Source: an uncultured bacterium | GTDB lineage: Bacteria > Hydrogenedentota > Hydrogenedentia > Hydrogenedentales > SLHB01 | Length of the DNA: 13,594 nt | Direction of reading: 5' to 3' | Assembly (NCBI GenBank): GCA_937928585.1 | Contig: CALEZK010000094.1 | Span: forward strand, 1 to 13,594 | Part shown: positions 6,153-13,528 of the stretch, piece after piece | How positions within the stretch are numbered: the stretch's first letter is position 1 | How the letters are laid out: each line of letters begins with the position of its first letter | The notes under the pieces: model-generated | The model's input: the letters and a program-made list of their open reading frames with translations, nothing else | Told to the model about the DNA's origin: nothing | Databases searched by the model: none | Position numbers and translations under genes: made by a program

Positions 6153-8252
6153 ATGATGCGAAATACGGGAGGCGCACTACCAGCGCGGCACTTTCTCGGC
6201 AACTACGAGTTGTTCGAGGAGCTTGGCCGCGGCGGCATGGGCATCGTGTATCGCGCCCTCGATCTTTCGTTGGACCGCGTGGTCGCGATCAAGATTCTTC
6301 GCGACGATCTGCGCGCGCACCAATCGATTGTAACGCGGTTCAGCCGCGAAGCCCAGGCCGCGGCGCGCCTGGACCATACAAACATTGTGCAGATCTATAC
6401 GGTAGGCGTTGCGGAACGCACGCCGTACATCGCGATGGAGTATATCGACGCAATGCCGCTGAGCGCGCTGATGCAACGCGAGCACCGGCTTGATTGGCAG
6501 ACCGCCCTCGGTATTGCGCGGCAGGTGGCCGCCGCGCTCGCGTGCGCGCACGATTCGCACGTCATCCATCGCGATGTGAAGCCGCCAAACATTTTGCTCG
6601 ATGATCGCAAGCACGCTTACGTAACCGATTTCGGTATCGCGAAGATACTGACGTTGGACGATAACCTCACCGTTGATGGCACGCGCCTCGGCACGCCGCA
6701 TTACATGGCGCCAGAGCGCTGCAAAAGCGGCGAGGTCACGGCGGCGAGCGATTTGTATTCGCTCGGTGTAGTGCTGTTTCAAATGCTCACGGGCCGGTTG
6801 CCGTATGAGGCGTCCTCGCCTGTCGAGATGATTCAACGCATCATAAGCGAGCCCCCGGCGCGCGTGCGCAATTACGTGCCCGAAGTGCCGGAGGACGTCG
6901 AGCGGCTTGTGGCGTGGCTGATGGAGATGAATCCGAAGCATCGGCCTGCGAGCGGACACGTCGCCTGTGAAGCCATTGACCGCGTTATTGCCGGTAAGCC
7001 GCTTGATACAAGCGAACTGCGACCCGCGGAGATGATCGAAGACTTCCGGCGTTCGCTTGCGACATTTCCCGAGGCGCAGCCCGCTGCCGCGGACGCGGAT
7101 TCACGCCGCAAAACGACTATTCGCCGTATCGCCGCCGGAGTCGTGGGGGCGCTCACACTCGGGCTTGGCGCTTGGTTCGCTGTCTCCTGGACATCGAGCC
7201 CGACGCCGGCATTGACAGGTAGCGCCTCCGATGTGGGCGCGTGGTTCGAGCCGGCATCGGTGGCTACTTTCAGCGAGGAAGGCAGTAGCGTCCATCTCGC
7301 TGAACTCCAGTTTCCGGGATATCACATTGTGTCGCTGACCAATGCCGGTGCCGATGGCTCGGTCGCGGCGCTTCTCGAGAACGGCGCGGGGAAACGCGTG
7401 TTGTGCGTGGTCTCGCCGGAGTTGCAGGACGCGCGTATTCGCATGGTATCGAATTCCGACGCGCCTCTGGCCCTTGCTTCGGCGGTACAAGGATTGCCGG
7501 GATCGCTTTTTGATGGGTTCGCGCTTTTGCATTCGGGAAGCGAATCGGCATTCATGTCTTTGCGGCCCTCGGGTTCGCAAGGTCCGCTTGCTGTATTGCC
7601 CACAGCGCTTGAAGTGGCGGATATTCATCCCTCCGGTTCGTTGTGGGCCGCTGCAATTCCGCATGAAGGCGGCTTCGCCCTTTCGGCATTTCGCTGGGAG
7701 AATGGCGTTGTGTCGCAGCAAATCATCGCTCCTTCCGGACCGCGCATAACGCGCGTGCAGTATTCGCCGGATGGCGAACGCATTGCGTACTTGCGCGATG
7801 CGGGCGCTGGGAGTTACGCGCTGCATGTAATCGCCGCTTCCGGCGTGACTGAAGAGCCGCTGGCGATTGCGAAGGGCCCGCTTGCGATCGGCAATTCGCC
7901 TTTCAACGCATCGGGAGACGCCATCCTCGTTTCGGACGAGGCACAAGGCAGTGTGCGCGCGATTTCGACGATTTCCGGCGCACTAATCGCCGACTTTGGC
8001 GCGAGCCTGCGCGGTGCGTGGGATATTACGAGCGATTCCATCGTACTCACCGCGCCGGATAAAGACGGTGTGGCACAGTTGTGGCGCGTTCGCGCGAACG
8101 CGCCAGCAGTGCGCACGCAATTGACTTTTCTTGACAGCGGCACGGACCGGACTGTTTCCACGACGCGAAATGGCCAGTGGGCGATCACGCATGGGGCAAG
8201 TGGAATACGAAGTGCGCTACCGAGCTTGGTGTTTGTGCGTCTTGCTCCGTGA
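6153..8252 (+). CDS. Transmembrane Ser/Thr protein kinase with C-terminal propeller-like domain (kinase 2)
   Basis: A 699-residue paralogue of the preceding kinase with the same order of parts. The kinase domain (~18-280) has Gly loop GRGGMGIVY, catalytic K47, HRDVKPPN (H139-N146), DFG at 159-161 and GTPHYMAPE. A single membrane helix lies at ~326-346. The extracytoplasmic part begins with a segment similar to that of kinase 1 (a leucine-proline/aromatic strand, then the phrases AALLENG here and ALLVEVQG there). Propeller-like blocks follow near 492 (HPSGSLWAAA), 536 (YSPDGERIAYLRD), 587 (NASGDAILVSD) and 669 (TRNGQWAITHG). The two genes probably arose by tandem duplication and then diverged, so the kinases may heterodimerise or read different signals. 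The gene ends in TGA at 8250-8252, before a convergent intergenic region. Confidence 0.9.
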   Translation: MMRNTGGALPARHFLGNYELFEELGRGGMGIVYRALDLSLDRVVAIKILRDDLRAHQSIVTRFSREAQAAARLDHTNIVQIYTVGVAERTPYIAMEYIDAMPLSALMQREHRLDWQTALGIARQVAAALACAHDSHVIHRDVKPPNILLDDRKHAYVTDFGIAKILTLDDNLTVDGTRLGTPHYMAPERCKSGEVTAASDLYSLGVVLFQMLTGRLPYEASSPVEMIQRIISEPPARVRNYVPEVPEDVERLVAWLMEMNPKHRPASGHVACEAIDRVIAGKPLDTSELRPAEMIEDFRRSLATFPEAQPAAADADSRRKTTIRRIAAGVVGALTLGLGAWFAVSWTSSPTPALTGSASDVGAWFEPASVATFSEEGSSVHLAELQFPGYHIVSLTNAGADGSVAALLENGAGKRVLCVVSPELQDARIRMVSNSDAPLALASAVQGLPGSLFDGFALLHSGSESAFMSLRPSGSQGPLAVLPTALEVADIHPSGSLWAAAIPHEGGFALSAFRWENGVVSQQIIAPSGPRITRVQYSPDGERIAYLRDAGAGSYALHVIAASGVTEEPLAIAKGPLAIGNSPFNASGDAILVSDEAQGSVRAISTISGALIADFGASLRGAWDITSDSIVLTAPDKDGVAQLWRVRANAPAVRTQLTFLDSGTDRTVSTTRNGQWAITHGASGIRSALPSLVFVRLAP

Positions 8253-8268
8253 CTCGAACTCATGCCGT

Positions 8269-8313
8269 TTTTGGGAGTGCGCGGCCAACGCGATAGCGGT
8301 GCGGTCACTTTGG
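8269..8313 (+). repeat. Possible degenerate palindromic extragenic element
   Basis: This stretch starts TTTTGGGAGTGCG and ends CACTTTGG. The same edges (TTTGG.A.TGCG ... CTTTGG) bound the perfect palindrome nearby when that one is read on the opposite strand. The interior here is only weakly self-complementary. It may be a decayed copy of the same small repeat family, lying in opposite orientation; copies elsewhere cannot be checked from this window. Confidence 0.35.
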
Positions 8314-8369
8314 TTTGTGGCGACCGAGATTTGCAGCTTAAACACAATCGCCGCACTTTGACAGCCAAA

Positions 8370-8397
8370 GCGGTAGTCCGCCGCGGCGGACTACCGC
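8370..8397. terminator. Perfect 28-bp palindrome between convergent genes (REP-like element or bidirectional terminator)
   Basis: The half-sites GCGGTAGTCCGCCG and CGGCGGACTACCGC are exact reverse complements with no spacer. A hairpin would have a very stable GC-rich stem with a 4-base loop from the centre. It lies between the stop of kinase 2 (8252) and the stop of the minus-strand lysozyme-like gene (8409), where either transcript would benefit from a terminator. No T-run follows on either strand, so it is not a classical intrinsic terminator. The flanks CCAAAG (8365-8370) and CAGTCCAAAT (8397-8406) suggest a bounded mobile-like unit of about 42 bp. Confidence 0.6.
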
Positions 8398-8408
8398 AGT
8401 CCAAATCT

Positions 8409-9374
8409 TCATTTCACGATGCCGCTGTTCATTAGCACGCGCAGGAGCACCGCGGTTCCGCATTGGTTCGATACGGCGTTTGGATCAAAGATGTGATCGC
8501 GGACGTAACGGCCCTTGCTGTATTGGTTTGAAAAACTCCACAGATACGGCGAGGGTATGCCCCGCTTGCGGTAGCCGAATCCGTTGTAAGCCTCCCACTT
8601 GTACAAGGCACCGGCCAAGGACCAATCATCCCACTGATCCAGCTTCTGATAGACGAGCGCGTCGGCGGCGCTTTCCTCCCACGTGAATGGCGGCGCGCCT
8701 ATGACGGGTCGATTCGCGGGCACGCGGCGGGTGCGCGCGCTTAGCGGATCGCCGTTGTGCAGATGCCTGTCAAACGCGAAAGCAGATTCGAGCGCGTGAA
8801 TGCCGCCAATGAACCACCAGGGAATACCCATAGACGCGCCAACCGCATCATAGCGGGCACGGTTCGCGGTGAGCTTCGTTATATATCCGTCAACCACGCC
8901 GGACTTACTCGGAAGCACGACACATTCAGCGAAGCGCCTTTCATATTCGGCGCGATGTGCCGATGGCACTTTACTGGTCGCCACTGGAGGCACAGGGCCT
9001 TCTGAAGCCACCGCTGAATGCGTGTCCGTCACCTGTCCATCGGATGGCGCCGGTGGAAACACCTCGCGCGCGATTTGCATAAGCAACTGTCGCGCATGTT
9101 CGGCAGCTTTCGTAAGCGCGTCCGGATTCGTCGCGTTCGTTGGTGCAACTTCGGCGGCAACGCCATGGAGCGCGGCGGCAAGCGTGTTCAGCACAACCGC
9201 GCGCGCCGCAATTCCGGTTTGACCCACGCAGGCATAGGCATCATGCAGATTCCGCAACGCAAGCAATAACTTTTCGCGTTGAGCCTTGTTGACCCCCGGG
9301 GCAACCAGCATGCGCGACAGGCGCTGCAGCGCCTCGGCGTAAACACGCGCTATCTCGGCGTCCATTGGGTTCAT
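8409..9374 (-). CDS. Lysozyme-like (putative muralytic) protein without signal peptide
   Basis: A 321-residue protein in two parts. Residues ~1-110 look helical and alanine/leucine-rich. The segment from ~175 to the end resembles the bacterial 'lysozyme family protein' group, from memory of its signature: WWFIGGIHALESAFAF with candidate catalytic E196, then HLHNGDPLSART, PPFTWEESAADAL, KWEAYNGFGYR and SPYLWSFSNQYSKG. The predicted activity is cleavage of the peptidoglycan glycan strand; catalysis is inferred, not shown. No N-terminal signal peptide or lipobox is present and no longer in-frame start exists, which is odd for a wall-degrading enzyme. The ATG overlaps the stop of the upstream lipoprotein gene (ATGA), and GAAGGGA (complement of 9383-9389) lies 8 bases before it, so the two are translationally coupled. 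A sentinel role with the lipoprotein, or export by an unmarked route, is possible. Confidence 0.75.
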   Translation of the reverse strand: MNPMDAEIARVYAEALQRLSRMLVAPGVNKAQREKLLLALRNLHDAYACVGQTGIAARAVVLNTLAAALHGVAAEVAPTNATNPDALTKAAEHARQLLMQIAREVFPPAPSDGQVTDTHSAVASEGPVPPVATSKVPSAHRAEYERRFAECVVLPSKSGVVDGYITKLTANRARYDAVGASMGIPWWFIGGIHALESAFAFDRHLHNGDPLSARTRRVPANRPVIGAPPFTWEESAADALVYQKLDQWDDWSLAGALYKWEAYNGFGYRKRGIPSPYLWSFSNQYSKGRYVRDHIFDPNAVSNQCGTAVLLRVLMNSGIVK

Positions 9375-10345
9375 GGCGCAGTTCCCTTCTTCTGCTTGGT
9401 TAATGCGTCGAGTTCTATCCGCGCGATGTCAATGCGTTGAATGAATGCGATTAGCTGTTCATGAAAGGAAGCAACGGCATCGGCATGGTGGCGGCGCTGT
9501 TCGGAATAGTTCCGAGCGAGATCAACCAGCGACGACAACCGCTCTTGTGCGGAAGGCGTGTAGGGCAAATCGCCCACCGGCATGGCGCGTTTCAGCGATG
9601 CTGGATCCAGCTCAAGCCGCAACGCATGCACATCCGCCTCCAACTGTGCGCGCAGCAGGGCGAGTTCGGTTCCAGCATCTGGAAGCGCAAATCCCGCCGC
9701 GACGGACTCCACTTCATCAAGCAGGCAGGCCTGTTCAAACATGATTTCACTGATTGCCGCGCCGGAAACCGCCACCCGCAGGCGATAGAGTTCCGGCGTC
9801 GCGTCGCTCAAGGCATCAAGCAGCGCCACAGCATTCGGCGCACCCAGGCGAAGCACTTCATCGAGCCGTTTTCGTTCGCGCGCCACCGCGACATCGCGGA
9901 GCAATGCATTTGCGAGCGAGCCAATTGGCGCACCAGCGACCGCATCCGCGGAACGCAACAGCATAGAAGCGGACTGCGCATGTCGCGCAATACTAGATTC
10001 ATTGTGCCCTTCTTCGATGGCGTTCGCTACGGACGAGAATGCTTCCAGTGCCGCGGCAGCTTGAGCGTACGCCGCATCAACAGGGTTGACGGCGGGGAGC
10101 GATCGCGCAGCCGCTGGGTCGAAATCCGTTCGATACACAAATTCGCCGGAATCGCCGCGACGTTGCTGAAGCGACCACTCCGCGCGGGTCGCGGCATGTT
10201 GGGCGATAATGTCCTTGGTGGCCCCGGCGACTGCGTGGACGGCGTGCGAAACGCTCGCCTGCTCGGAAATAGGCGCCGTTATATGCGCGCATGACGCAAT
10301 AGTGGCGGCGCCAAGGATAGCGGTGAGGTACACGATGTTTTTCAT
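9371..10345 (-). CDS. Predicted helical lipoprotein of unknown function
   Basis: 324 residues from the ATG at 10345. The start MKNIVYLTAILGAATIASC is a lipoprotein signal: a basic residue, a hydrophobic core, then lipobox I-A-S-C with C19 as the lipidated residue. Residue +2 is alanine, so outer-membrane sorting is plausible if Lol-type rules hold here. The mature part is rich in Ala, Glu, Leu and Arg with heptad-like spacing and looks almost wholly helical, perhaps coiled-coil near the C-terminus (HADAVASFHEQLIAFIQR). I recognise no family. An in-frame start at 10432 would add 29 residues ahead of the signal peptide and is rejected. It overlaps the lysozyme-like gene by 4 bp, so it probably tethers, localises or controls that protein. 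The 140 bp upstream separates it from the glycosyltransferase gene; no clear promoter was found there. Confidence 0.7.
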   Translation of the reverse strand: MKNIVYLTAILGAATIASCAHITAPISEQASVSHAVHAVAGATKDIIAQHAATRAEWSLQQRRGDSGEFVYRTDFDPAAARSLPAVNPVDAAYAQAAAALEAFSSVANAIEEGHNESSIARHAQSASMLLRSADAVAGAPIGSLANALLRDVAVARERKRLDEVLRLGAPNAVALLDALSDATPELYRLRVAVSGAAISEIMFEQACLLDEVESVAAGFALPDAGTELALLRAQLEADVHALRLELDPASLKRAMPVGDLPYTPSAQERLSSLVDLARNYSEQRRHHADAVASFHEQLIAFIQRIDIARIELDALTKQKKGTAP

Positions 10346-10485
10346 GGGCGATGTCCGGGCTGATTGTTCGTGCTCTATGGTCCTTTCCCTATCTGCACGG
10401 GTTGTTGCGCTCACGCTGCCGGAATTGAGCAAAGATGCCGCGGTGCGGGGAAGGGGGCAATTGGGAAAGAAAAGACGGAACCCCG

Positions 10486-11403
10486 CTACTTGTGCGCGGC
10501 GCGGAAGCCTTTTACGCAGTACTCGGCGCTACGGGTCGCCGGGGTAGGCGTGCCGCGAAGTTTGTTGCGAAGGATGCTAGCCTTGAAAACGGCGTAGTCG
10601 GTTGCGTAGGTAAGCCAGGCAATCAAGGCGCCGTAATGCTTGCGAAAGGTGTAGTACTTGCTTCGATACAGGTGAAACAGCGACATGTCGCTGGCTTCCT
10701 GTTCGCCGCTGCTGGCGCCGTGATGGTGGGCGACACGGGCCGAGGCGCAGTAGCGCACTGTGTTGCCCCGCCGGCGCGCGGGCAACATGATGTCCATCTC
10801 TTCTTCGTAGAGAAACAAATCATCGTCGAACCCGCCGATGGATTCGAGATAATCACGACGCATGAGGAAACACGCGCCAGAGACCATATCCACGGTTGCG
10901 CCGTCGATATGATCAGCTTCATCCAGCCAACTCCTGAGGGCCGAGAATCGCCGGGGATAGCGCCCCTGGAGTCCGGTGGTATTCCATATGCTGCGCAGCA
11001 AGGTGGGGAATCGCCGGCAGGAAAGCTGAAAACGGCCATCGGGATATTCGAGACGCGGTCCCACCGCCACGCAGGCAGGATCAGTCGATAAACACTCTTT
11101 GAGTGCGCGCAGAGCGCCAGGGCGTAGCTCAGCGTCGGAATTGAGGAACAGCAGATACTCCGACTGACCCGCGCGCATGCCCCGGTTGTTGGCGGGTCCG
11201 AAACCAATATTGGTATCGAGCGCAATCAGGTGTGCGGACGGGAATTCTTGCCGCACCATCGCGGGGGATCCGTCCGCGCTCGCGTTGTCCACAACATATA
11301 GGTTCAGGGCATCGACATCGGTGCGCGCCGATTCGACGCTGCGCAGGCACGCGCGAAGCAGCTCGCGCGTATTGTAGCTGACGACGATAACGTCGACGCC
11401 CAT
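10486..11403 (-). CDS. GT2-family glycosyltransferase (rhamnosyltransferase-like)
   Basis: A 305-residue GT-A fold enzyme expected to move a sugar from a nucleotide-sugar to a surface glycan at the cytoplasmic membrane face. Visible marks are VDVIVVSYNTRELL (nucleotide-binding strand, 3-16), VVDNASADGS (37-46), GFGPANNRG (67-75), NSD at 88-90 in place of the usual DXD metal motif, GACFLMRRD (176-184) and GGFDDDLFLYEEEMD (190-204), where the acidic pair would include the catalytic base. This pattern matches the WbbL/rhamnosyltransferase-like branch; sugar and acceptor are not predictable. The C-terminal ~60 residues are basic and aromatic, with one hydrophobic stretch (ALIAWLTYATDYAVF), perhaps for membrane attachment. 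The ATG lies 12 bp after the DUF3299 gene and has no near ribosome site (a GAAGGG is 16 bases away), so translation may depend on coupling. Confidence 0.87.
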   Translation of the reverse strand: MGVDVIVVSYNTRELLRACLRSVESARTDVDALNLYVVDNASADGSPAMVRQEFPSAHLIALDTNIGFGPANNRGMRAGQSEYLLFLNSDAELRPGALRALKECLSTDPACVAVGPRLEYPDGRFQLSCRRFPTLLRSIWNTTGLQGRYPRRFSALRSWLDEADHIDGATVDMVSGACFLMRRDYLESIGGFDDDLFLYEEEMDIMLPARRRGNTVRYCASARVAHHHGASSGEQEASDMSLFHLYRSKYYTFRKHYGALIAWLTYATDYAVFKASILRNKLRGTPTPATRSAEYCVKGFRAAHK

Positions 11404-11415
11404 GCGGTGCGGCGG

Positions 11416-12132
11416 CTAGCCCTTCGCCTGTTGAAGCAATTCACGCACATCCATGACTTTCTCGCACTTGAGGCGATACACACTCATGACGTAGCCGTCT
11501 TCGAATTCCTCGCCGACTTCAAGCGTGCCGAATGCGGCGATGGGGATCTCGGAGTAGTACTTTGCAGGCTCGCCTTCGACGTTGACCATGATCCATTCGT
11601 TCATGGAGGGCGGGACGCCGAAGCAGCAGAACATTTGATCCTGGGTCAATGCGAAAGATTTGACGCCACCTTTATTGTCGACTTCAATCGGCACCATAAA
11701 GCCGACGACTACCGCCGGTTGGGAATGCAGTTTCTTGATGGGATCGGGGATTTGGTCGACGAGCGGCTTGTTCGGTGTTGGGCTGGCAAGAATCGCGTCC
11801 GGGTCGGGCACTTCATAGGGAAAACTGCCGAGGGCATTGAACGTAACCTTGAGATACTTGCCATCCTTGGTTTTTTCGAACTTGCTTGGGTCAGTCGTGG
11901 CACCGGACTCCGCCTTTTCAAGCAGGTCGAGAGATTCCTGCGGAAGTGCCTTGCCCAGAGCCTGCGCGCCGGACACGCCGCTGGGCGCGGCTTTGTCGCC
12001 ATCCGCGGGTGGCGCTGCGGGCGCATCAATTGGCGCCCCTTTAATTTCCGCGCCTTTTTCCTGCGCCAACACGATTGCACAGGCCAGGAAGGCCACTGCT
12101 GTGATTCTGGTAAGAAGCGTTTTTGTACTCAC
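11416..12132 (-). CDS. Secreted DUF3299 domain protein
   Basis: 238 residues from a GTG start. The N-terminus has a Sec signal peptide (basic MSTKTLLTR, hydrophobic AVAFLACAIV, likely cleavage after VLA at 23 or nearby). A Pro/Ala/Gly-rich linker of low complexity runs to about residue 60. The C-terminal part, ~135-238, matches DUF3299 as I know it: VVVGFMVPIEVDNKGGVKSF, then QMFCCFGVPPSMNEW with C169-C170 and P174-P175, and a final strand with C223. The family is common in exported proteins of several phyla; its function is unknown, and the paired cysteines could bind metal or form disulfides. The GTG start is supported by GAGGT (complement of 12141-12145), 8 bases upstream. It lies 63 bp after the prepilin-like gene and 12 bp before the glycosyltransferase gene, so a shared transcript is likely. 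Confidence 0.82.
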   Translation of the reverse strand: MSTKTLLTRITAVAFLACAIVLAQEKGAEIKGAPIDAPAAPPADGDKAAPSGVSGAQALGKALPQESLDLLEKAESGATTDPSKFEKTKDGKYLKVTFNALGSFPYEVPDPDAILASPTPNKPLVDQIPDPIKKLHSQPAVVVGFMVPIEVDNKGGVKSFALTQDQMFCCFGVPPSMNEWIMVNVEGEPAKYYSEIPIAAFGTLEVGEEFEDGYVMSVYRLKCEKVMDVRELLQQAKG

Positions 12133-12140
12133 GTTGGTTT

Positions 12141-12145
12141 ACCTC
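12141..12145 (-). promoter_or_regulatory. Shine-Dalgarno supporting a GTG start
   Basis: Read on the minus strand, GAGGT lies 8 bases before the GTG at 12132-12130. The signal peptide begins directly at this GTG, and no ATG is found in a position that would keep the basic N-region. Confidence 0.6.
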
Positions 12146-12195
12146 AACGGCCTTACGCCGTGGTCATTGTAGACAAGTTTTGCGCCTGCTTCATC

Positions 12196-12903
12196 TCAGA
12201 AGCCCCGGTCGCTGCCGCTGATTCCATCTTTGGTGAGGTTCGGATTGGGCAGGCCATCGTTTGCCGGCTTGATTTGGTCCCAGTTCAGATATTCGACGTG
12301 GCCGTCGGCGAACAGATAAAGCCGTTTGCCGCCTTTGCCAAACCAGCCCTCGTCGTTTGCCCAGGCGTTGTGGTTGGAGTACCACTCGCCGACGAGAATC
12401 TTGTTGCTTGGCTCGCGAAGCGCGGCCATCCGCTGGGGGATGGTCTTTACTGCGTTCGAATAGCAGTCGGCGGTGTCTGTCATTGCGTTAATCTGCTCGG
12501 GAGAATGATAGAACGCCATGGAATAGGCGTAGGAAGTGGCCTCGAAATCCTGGTCGGACTTCGAGTCGCTTGGGCACCAGAAAACACCGGGGCTGTCCTT
12601 GTCGCCAGGGATGTACTCGGCAATCTTGGTGCGCCATCCACGCCCCATCCAGAGCCAGTAGAACGGGCTCGTACTCACGGGATCGCTGGCGGCTGGGTAG
12701 TATTCCTTGTTTTCGAGGGCATACAACTCGAAAGCGACGCCGATCTGCTTCAGGTTGCTGGTACAGCTCGCGCGGCGCGCACTCTCCCGGGCTTTGGAAA
12801 GCGCCGGCAGCAGGAGCGCGAAGAGGATGGAGATAATCGCGATACAGACCAGTAACTCGACCAGCGTGAAGCCCGATCGGGTTTGTTTCATTTGGACGGA
12901 CAT
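12196..12903 (-). CDS. Prepilin-type N-terminal methylation / H-X9-DG type pseudopilin-like protein
   Basis: Starts [10 protein letters not shown] and continues [20 protein letters not shown], the class III prepilin signature: prepilin peptidase should cut between G and F, with Glu at mature position 5. The hydrophobic helix is followed by [22 protein letters not shown], typical of the large pseudopilin-like families of Planctomycetota, Lentisphaerota and Hydrogenedentota. The C-terminus has [14 protein letters not shown], the DG block of the H-X9-DG domain. About 235 residues. The true start is ATG 12903 or ATG 12891; both keep the signature. A longer frame reaching 13092 would run over the divergent promoter and adds no recognisable sequence. 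It could be a minor pseudopilin of a type II/IV-like secretion machine or a surface protein using that signal; no pilus assembly genes are nearby. Confidence 0.85.
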   Translation of the reverse strand: MSVQMKQTRSGFTLVELLVCIAIISILFALLLPALSKARESARRASCTSNLKQIGVAFELYALENKEYYPAASDPVSTSPFYWLWMGRGWRTKIAEYIPGDKDSPGVFWCPSDSKSDQDFEATSYAYSMAFYHSPEQINAMTDTADCYSNAVKTIPQRMAALREPSNKILVGEWYSNHNAWANDEGWFGKGGKRLYLFADGHVEYLNWDQIKPANDGLPNPNLTKDGISGSDRGF

Positions 12904-12909
12904 CCCCAG

Positions 12910-12939
12910 ATTGTATGTTTCATGCACCGCCGGGCGCAA
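12910..12939 (-). promoter_or_regulatory. Weak candidate promoter for the prepilin-DUF3299-GT2 transcript
   Basis: On the minus strand TACAAT (complement of 12910-12915) matches the -10 consensus at five of six bases. A poor -35, TTGCGC (12934-12939), lies 18 bases further up. The start point would fall at or just before ATG 12903, giving a very short leader to ATG 12891. Confidence 0.35.
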
Positions 12940-13001
12940 CCCGGCTAGACCCCGAGCGCGCAGACCGGTGCTGGTTGTGGCGCGCCCCAAACGCGTCGAT
13001 T

Positions 13002-13031
13002 TTGACACTGTGGCTAGCAGTCCTTTATAAC
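13002..13031 (+). promoter_or_regulatory. Sigma70-type promoter of the ferredoxin gene (P1)
   Basis: TTGACA (13002-13007), 18 bases, then TATAAC (13026-13031): a perfect -35 and a five-of-six -10. Transcription would start near 13038 and leave about 80 bases of leader. A second TTGACA at 13061-13066 followed by an imperfect TGG-TACCCA at 13083-13091 (19-base spacer) could be an additional, weaker promoter. Confidence 0.65.
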
Positions 13032-13117
13032 ATCGCTCCACCAGCGTTCTGTGGGCGTTCTTGACAGTATGCGCCCCAGATATGGTACCCATAGCGGTTT
13101 ACAGGGAGACTATTTTC

Positions 13118-13453
13118 ATGGCCCACGTTGTTGCTGACCCTTGCATTAAGTGCAAATACACGGACTGCGTTGCAGTTTGCCCGGTGGATTGCTTCCACGA
13201 GGGGGCGAATATGCTTGTGATTGATCCGGATGAGTGTATCGATTGCGGTGCGTGCGTGGACGAATGTCCGGTGCACGCGATCTATCCCGAAGAAGATTTG
13301 CCGGAGAAGTGGAGCAATTACCTTGAACTGAACAAGGAATTGGCGGCGGAGTGGCCGGTGATCAACGAAACGGGCGATGCGCTTCCGACGGCGGAAGAGT
13401 ATAAGGACAAAGAGAATAAGCTGGCCGATCTGGATCGCAGCGCGGCAGGTTAG
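13118..13453 (+). CDS. fdxA: 7Fe-8S ferredoxin, FdxA type
   Basis: A 111-residue cytoplasmic electron carrier with one [3Fe-4S] and one [4Fe-4S] cluster, like Azotobacter ferredoxin I. The cysteines are C9, C12, C17, C21, C25 in [18 protein letters not shown] and C40, C43, C46, C50 in [12 protein letters not shown]. By the known arrangement C9, C17 and C50 hold the 3Fe cluster; C21, C40, C43 and C46 hold the 4Fe cluster. The acidic C-terminal extension ([19 protein letters not shown]) is usual for this type. GGGAGA at 13104-13109 lies 8 bases before ATG 13118; an in-frame TTG at 13061 is part of a promoter-like box and adds no family sequence. It is a single-gene unit with its own promoter and terminator, divergent from the prepilin-like gene. 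Redox partners are not visible here. Confidence 0.95.
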   Translation: MAHVVADPCIKCKYTDCVAVCPVDCFHEGANMLVIDPDECIDCGACVDECPVHAIYPEEDLPEKWSNYLELNKELAAEWPVINETGDALPTAEEYKDKENKLADLDRSAAG

Positions 13454-13478
13454 ACACCGAGAATCATTACAGTATTGG

Positions 13479-13512
13479 GAAGCCGCTCTTGCATGGGCGG
13501 CTTCTTTTTTTT
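13479..13512 (+). terminator. Rho-independent terminator of the ferredoxin gene
   Basis: The stem GAAGCCGC (13479-13486) pairs perfectly with GCGGCTTC (13497-13504) around a 10-base loop, followed by eight T (13505-13512). It lies 25 bases after the ferredoxin stop. Read on the opposite strand there is no T-run, so it serves only the + transcript. Confidence 0.93.
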
Positions 13513-13528
13513 GCCTTGTCGAATGCCG

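Noticed and set aside
9461..10294. A 277-codon + strand frame opposite the lipoprotein gene
   Set aside because: The minus-strand frame has a perfect lipoprotein signal and an ATGA overlap with its neighbour; the + strand translation is Arg/Cys-rich noise.
10346..10432. Longer N-terminus for the lipoprotein
   Set aside because: It would put 29 polar residues ahead of a complete lipoprotein signal peptide, which would block its function.
11407..12855. A 482-codon open frame on the + strand
   Set aside because: It lies opposite two convincing minus-strand genes (DUF3299 and prepilin-like), its translation is rich in His, Arg, Val and Gly with no recognisable motif, and it has no ribosome site. 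It is a mirror of GC-rich codon use.
12904..13092. Longer N-terminus for the prepilin-like protein
   Set aside because: It would bury the class III prepilin leader inside the protein and overlap the ferredoxin promoter; the added residues resemble nothing.
13061..13117. TTG start 19 codons upstream for the ferredoxin
   Set aside because: FdxA proteins begin at the MAHVV position, ATG 13118 has a well-spaced GGGAGA, and the TTG is part of a TTGACA box.
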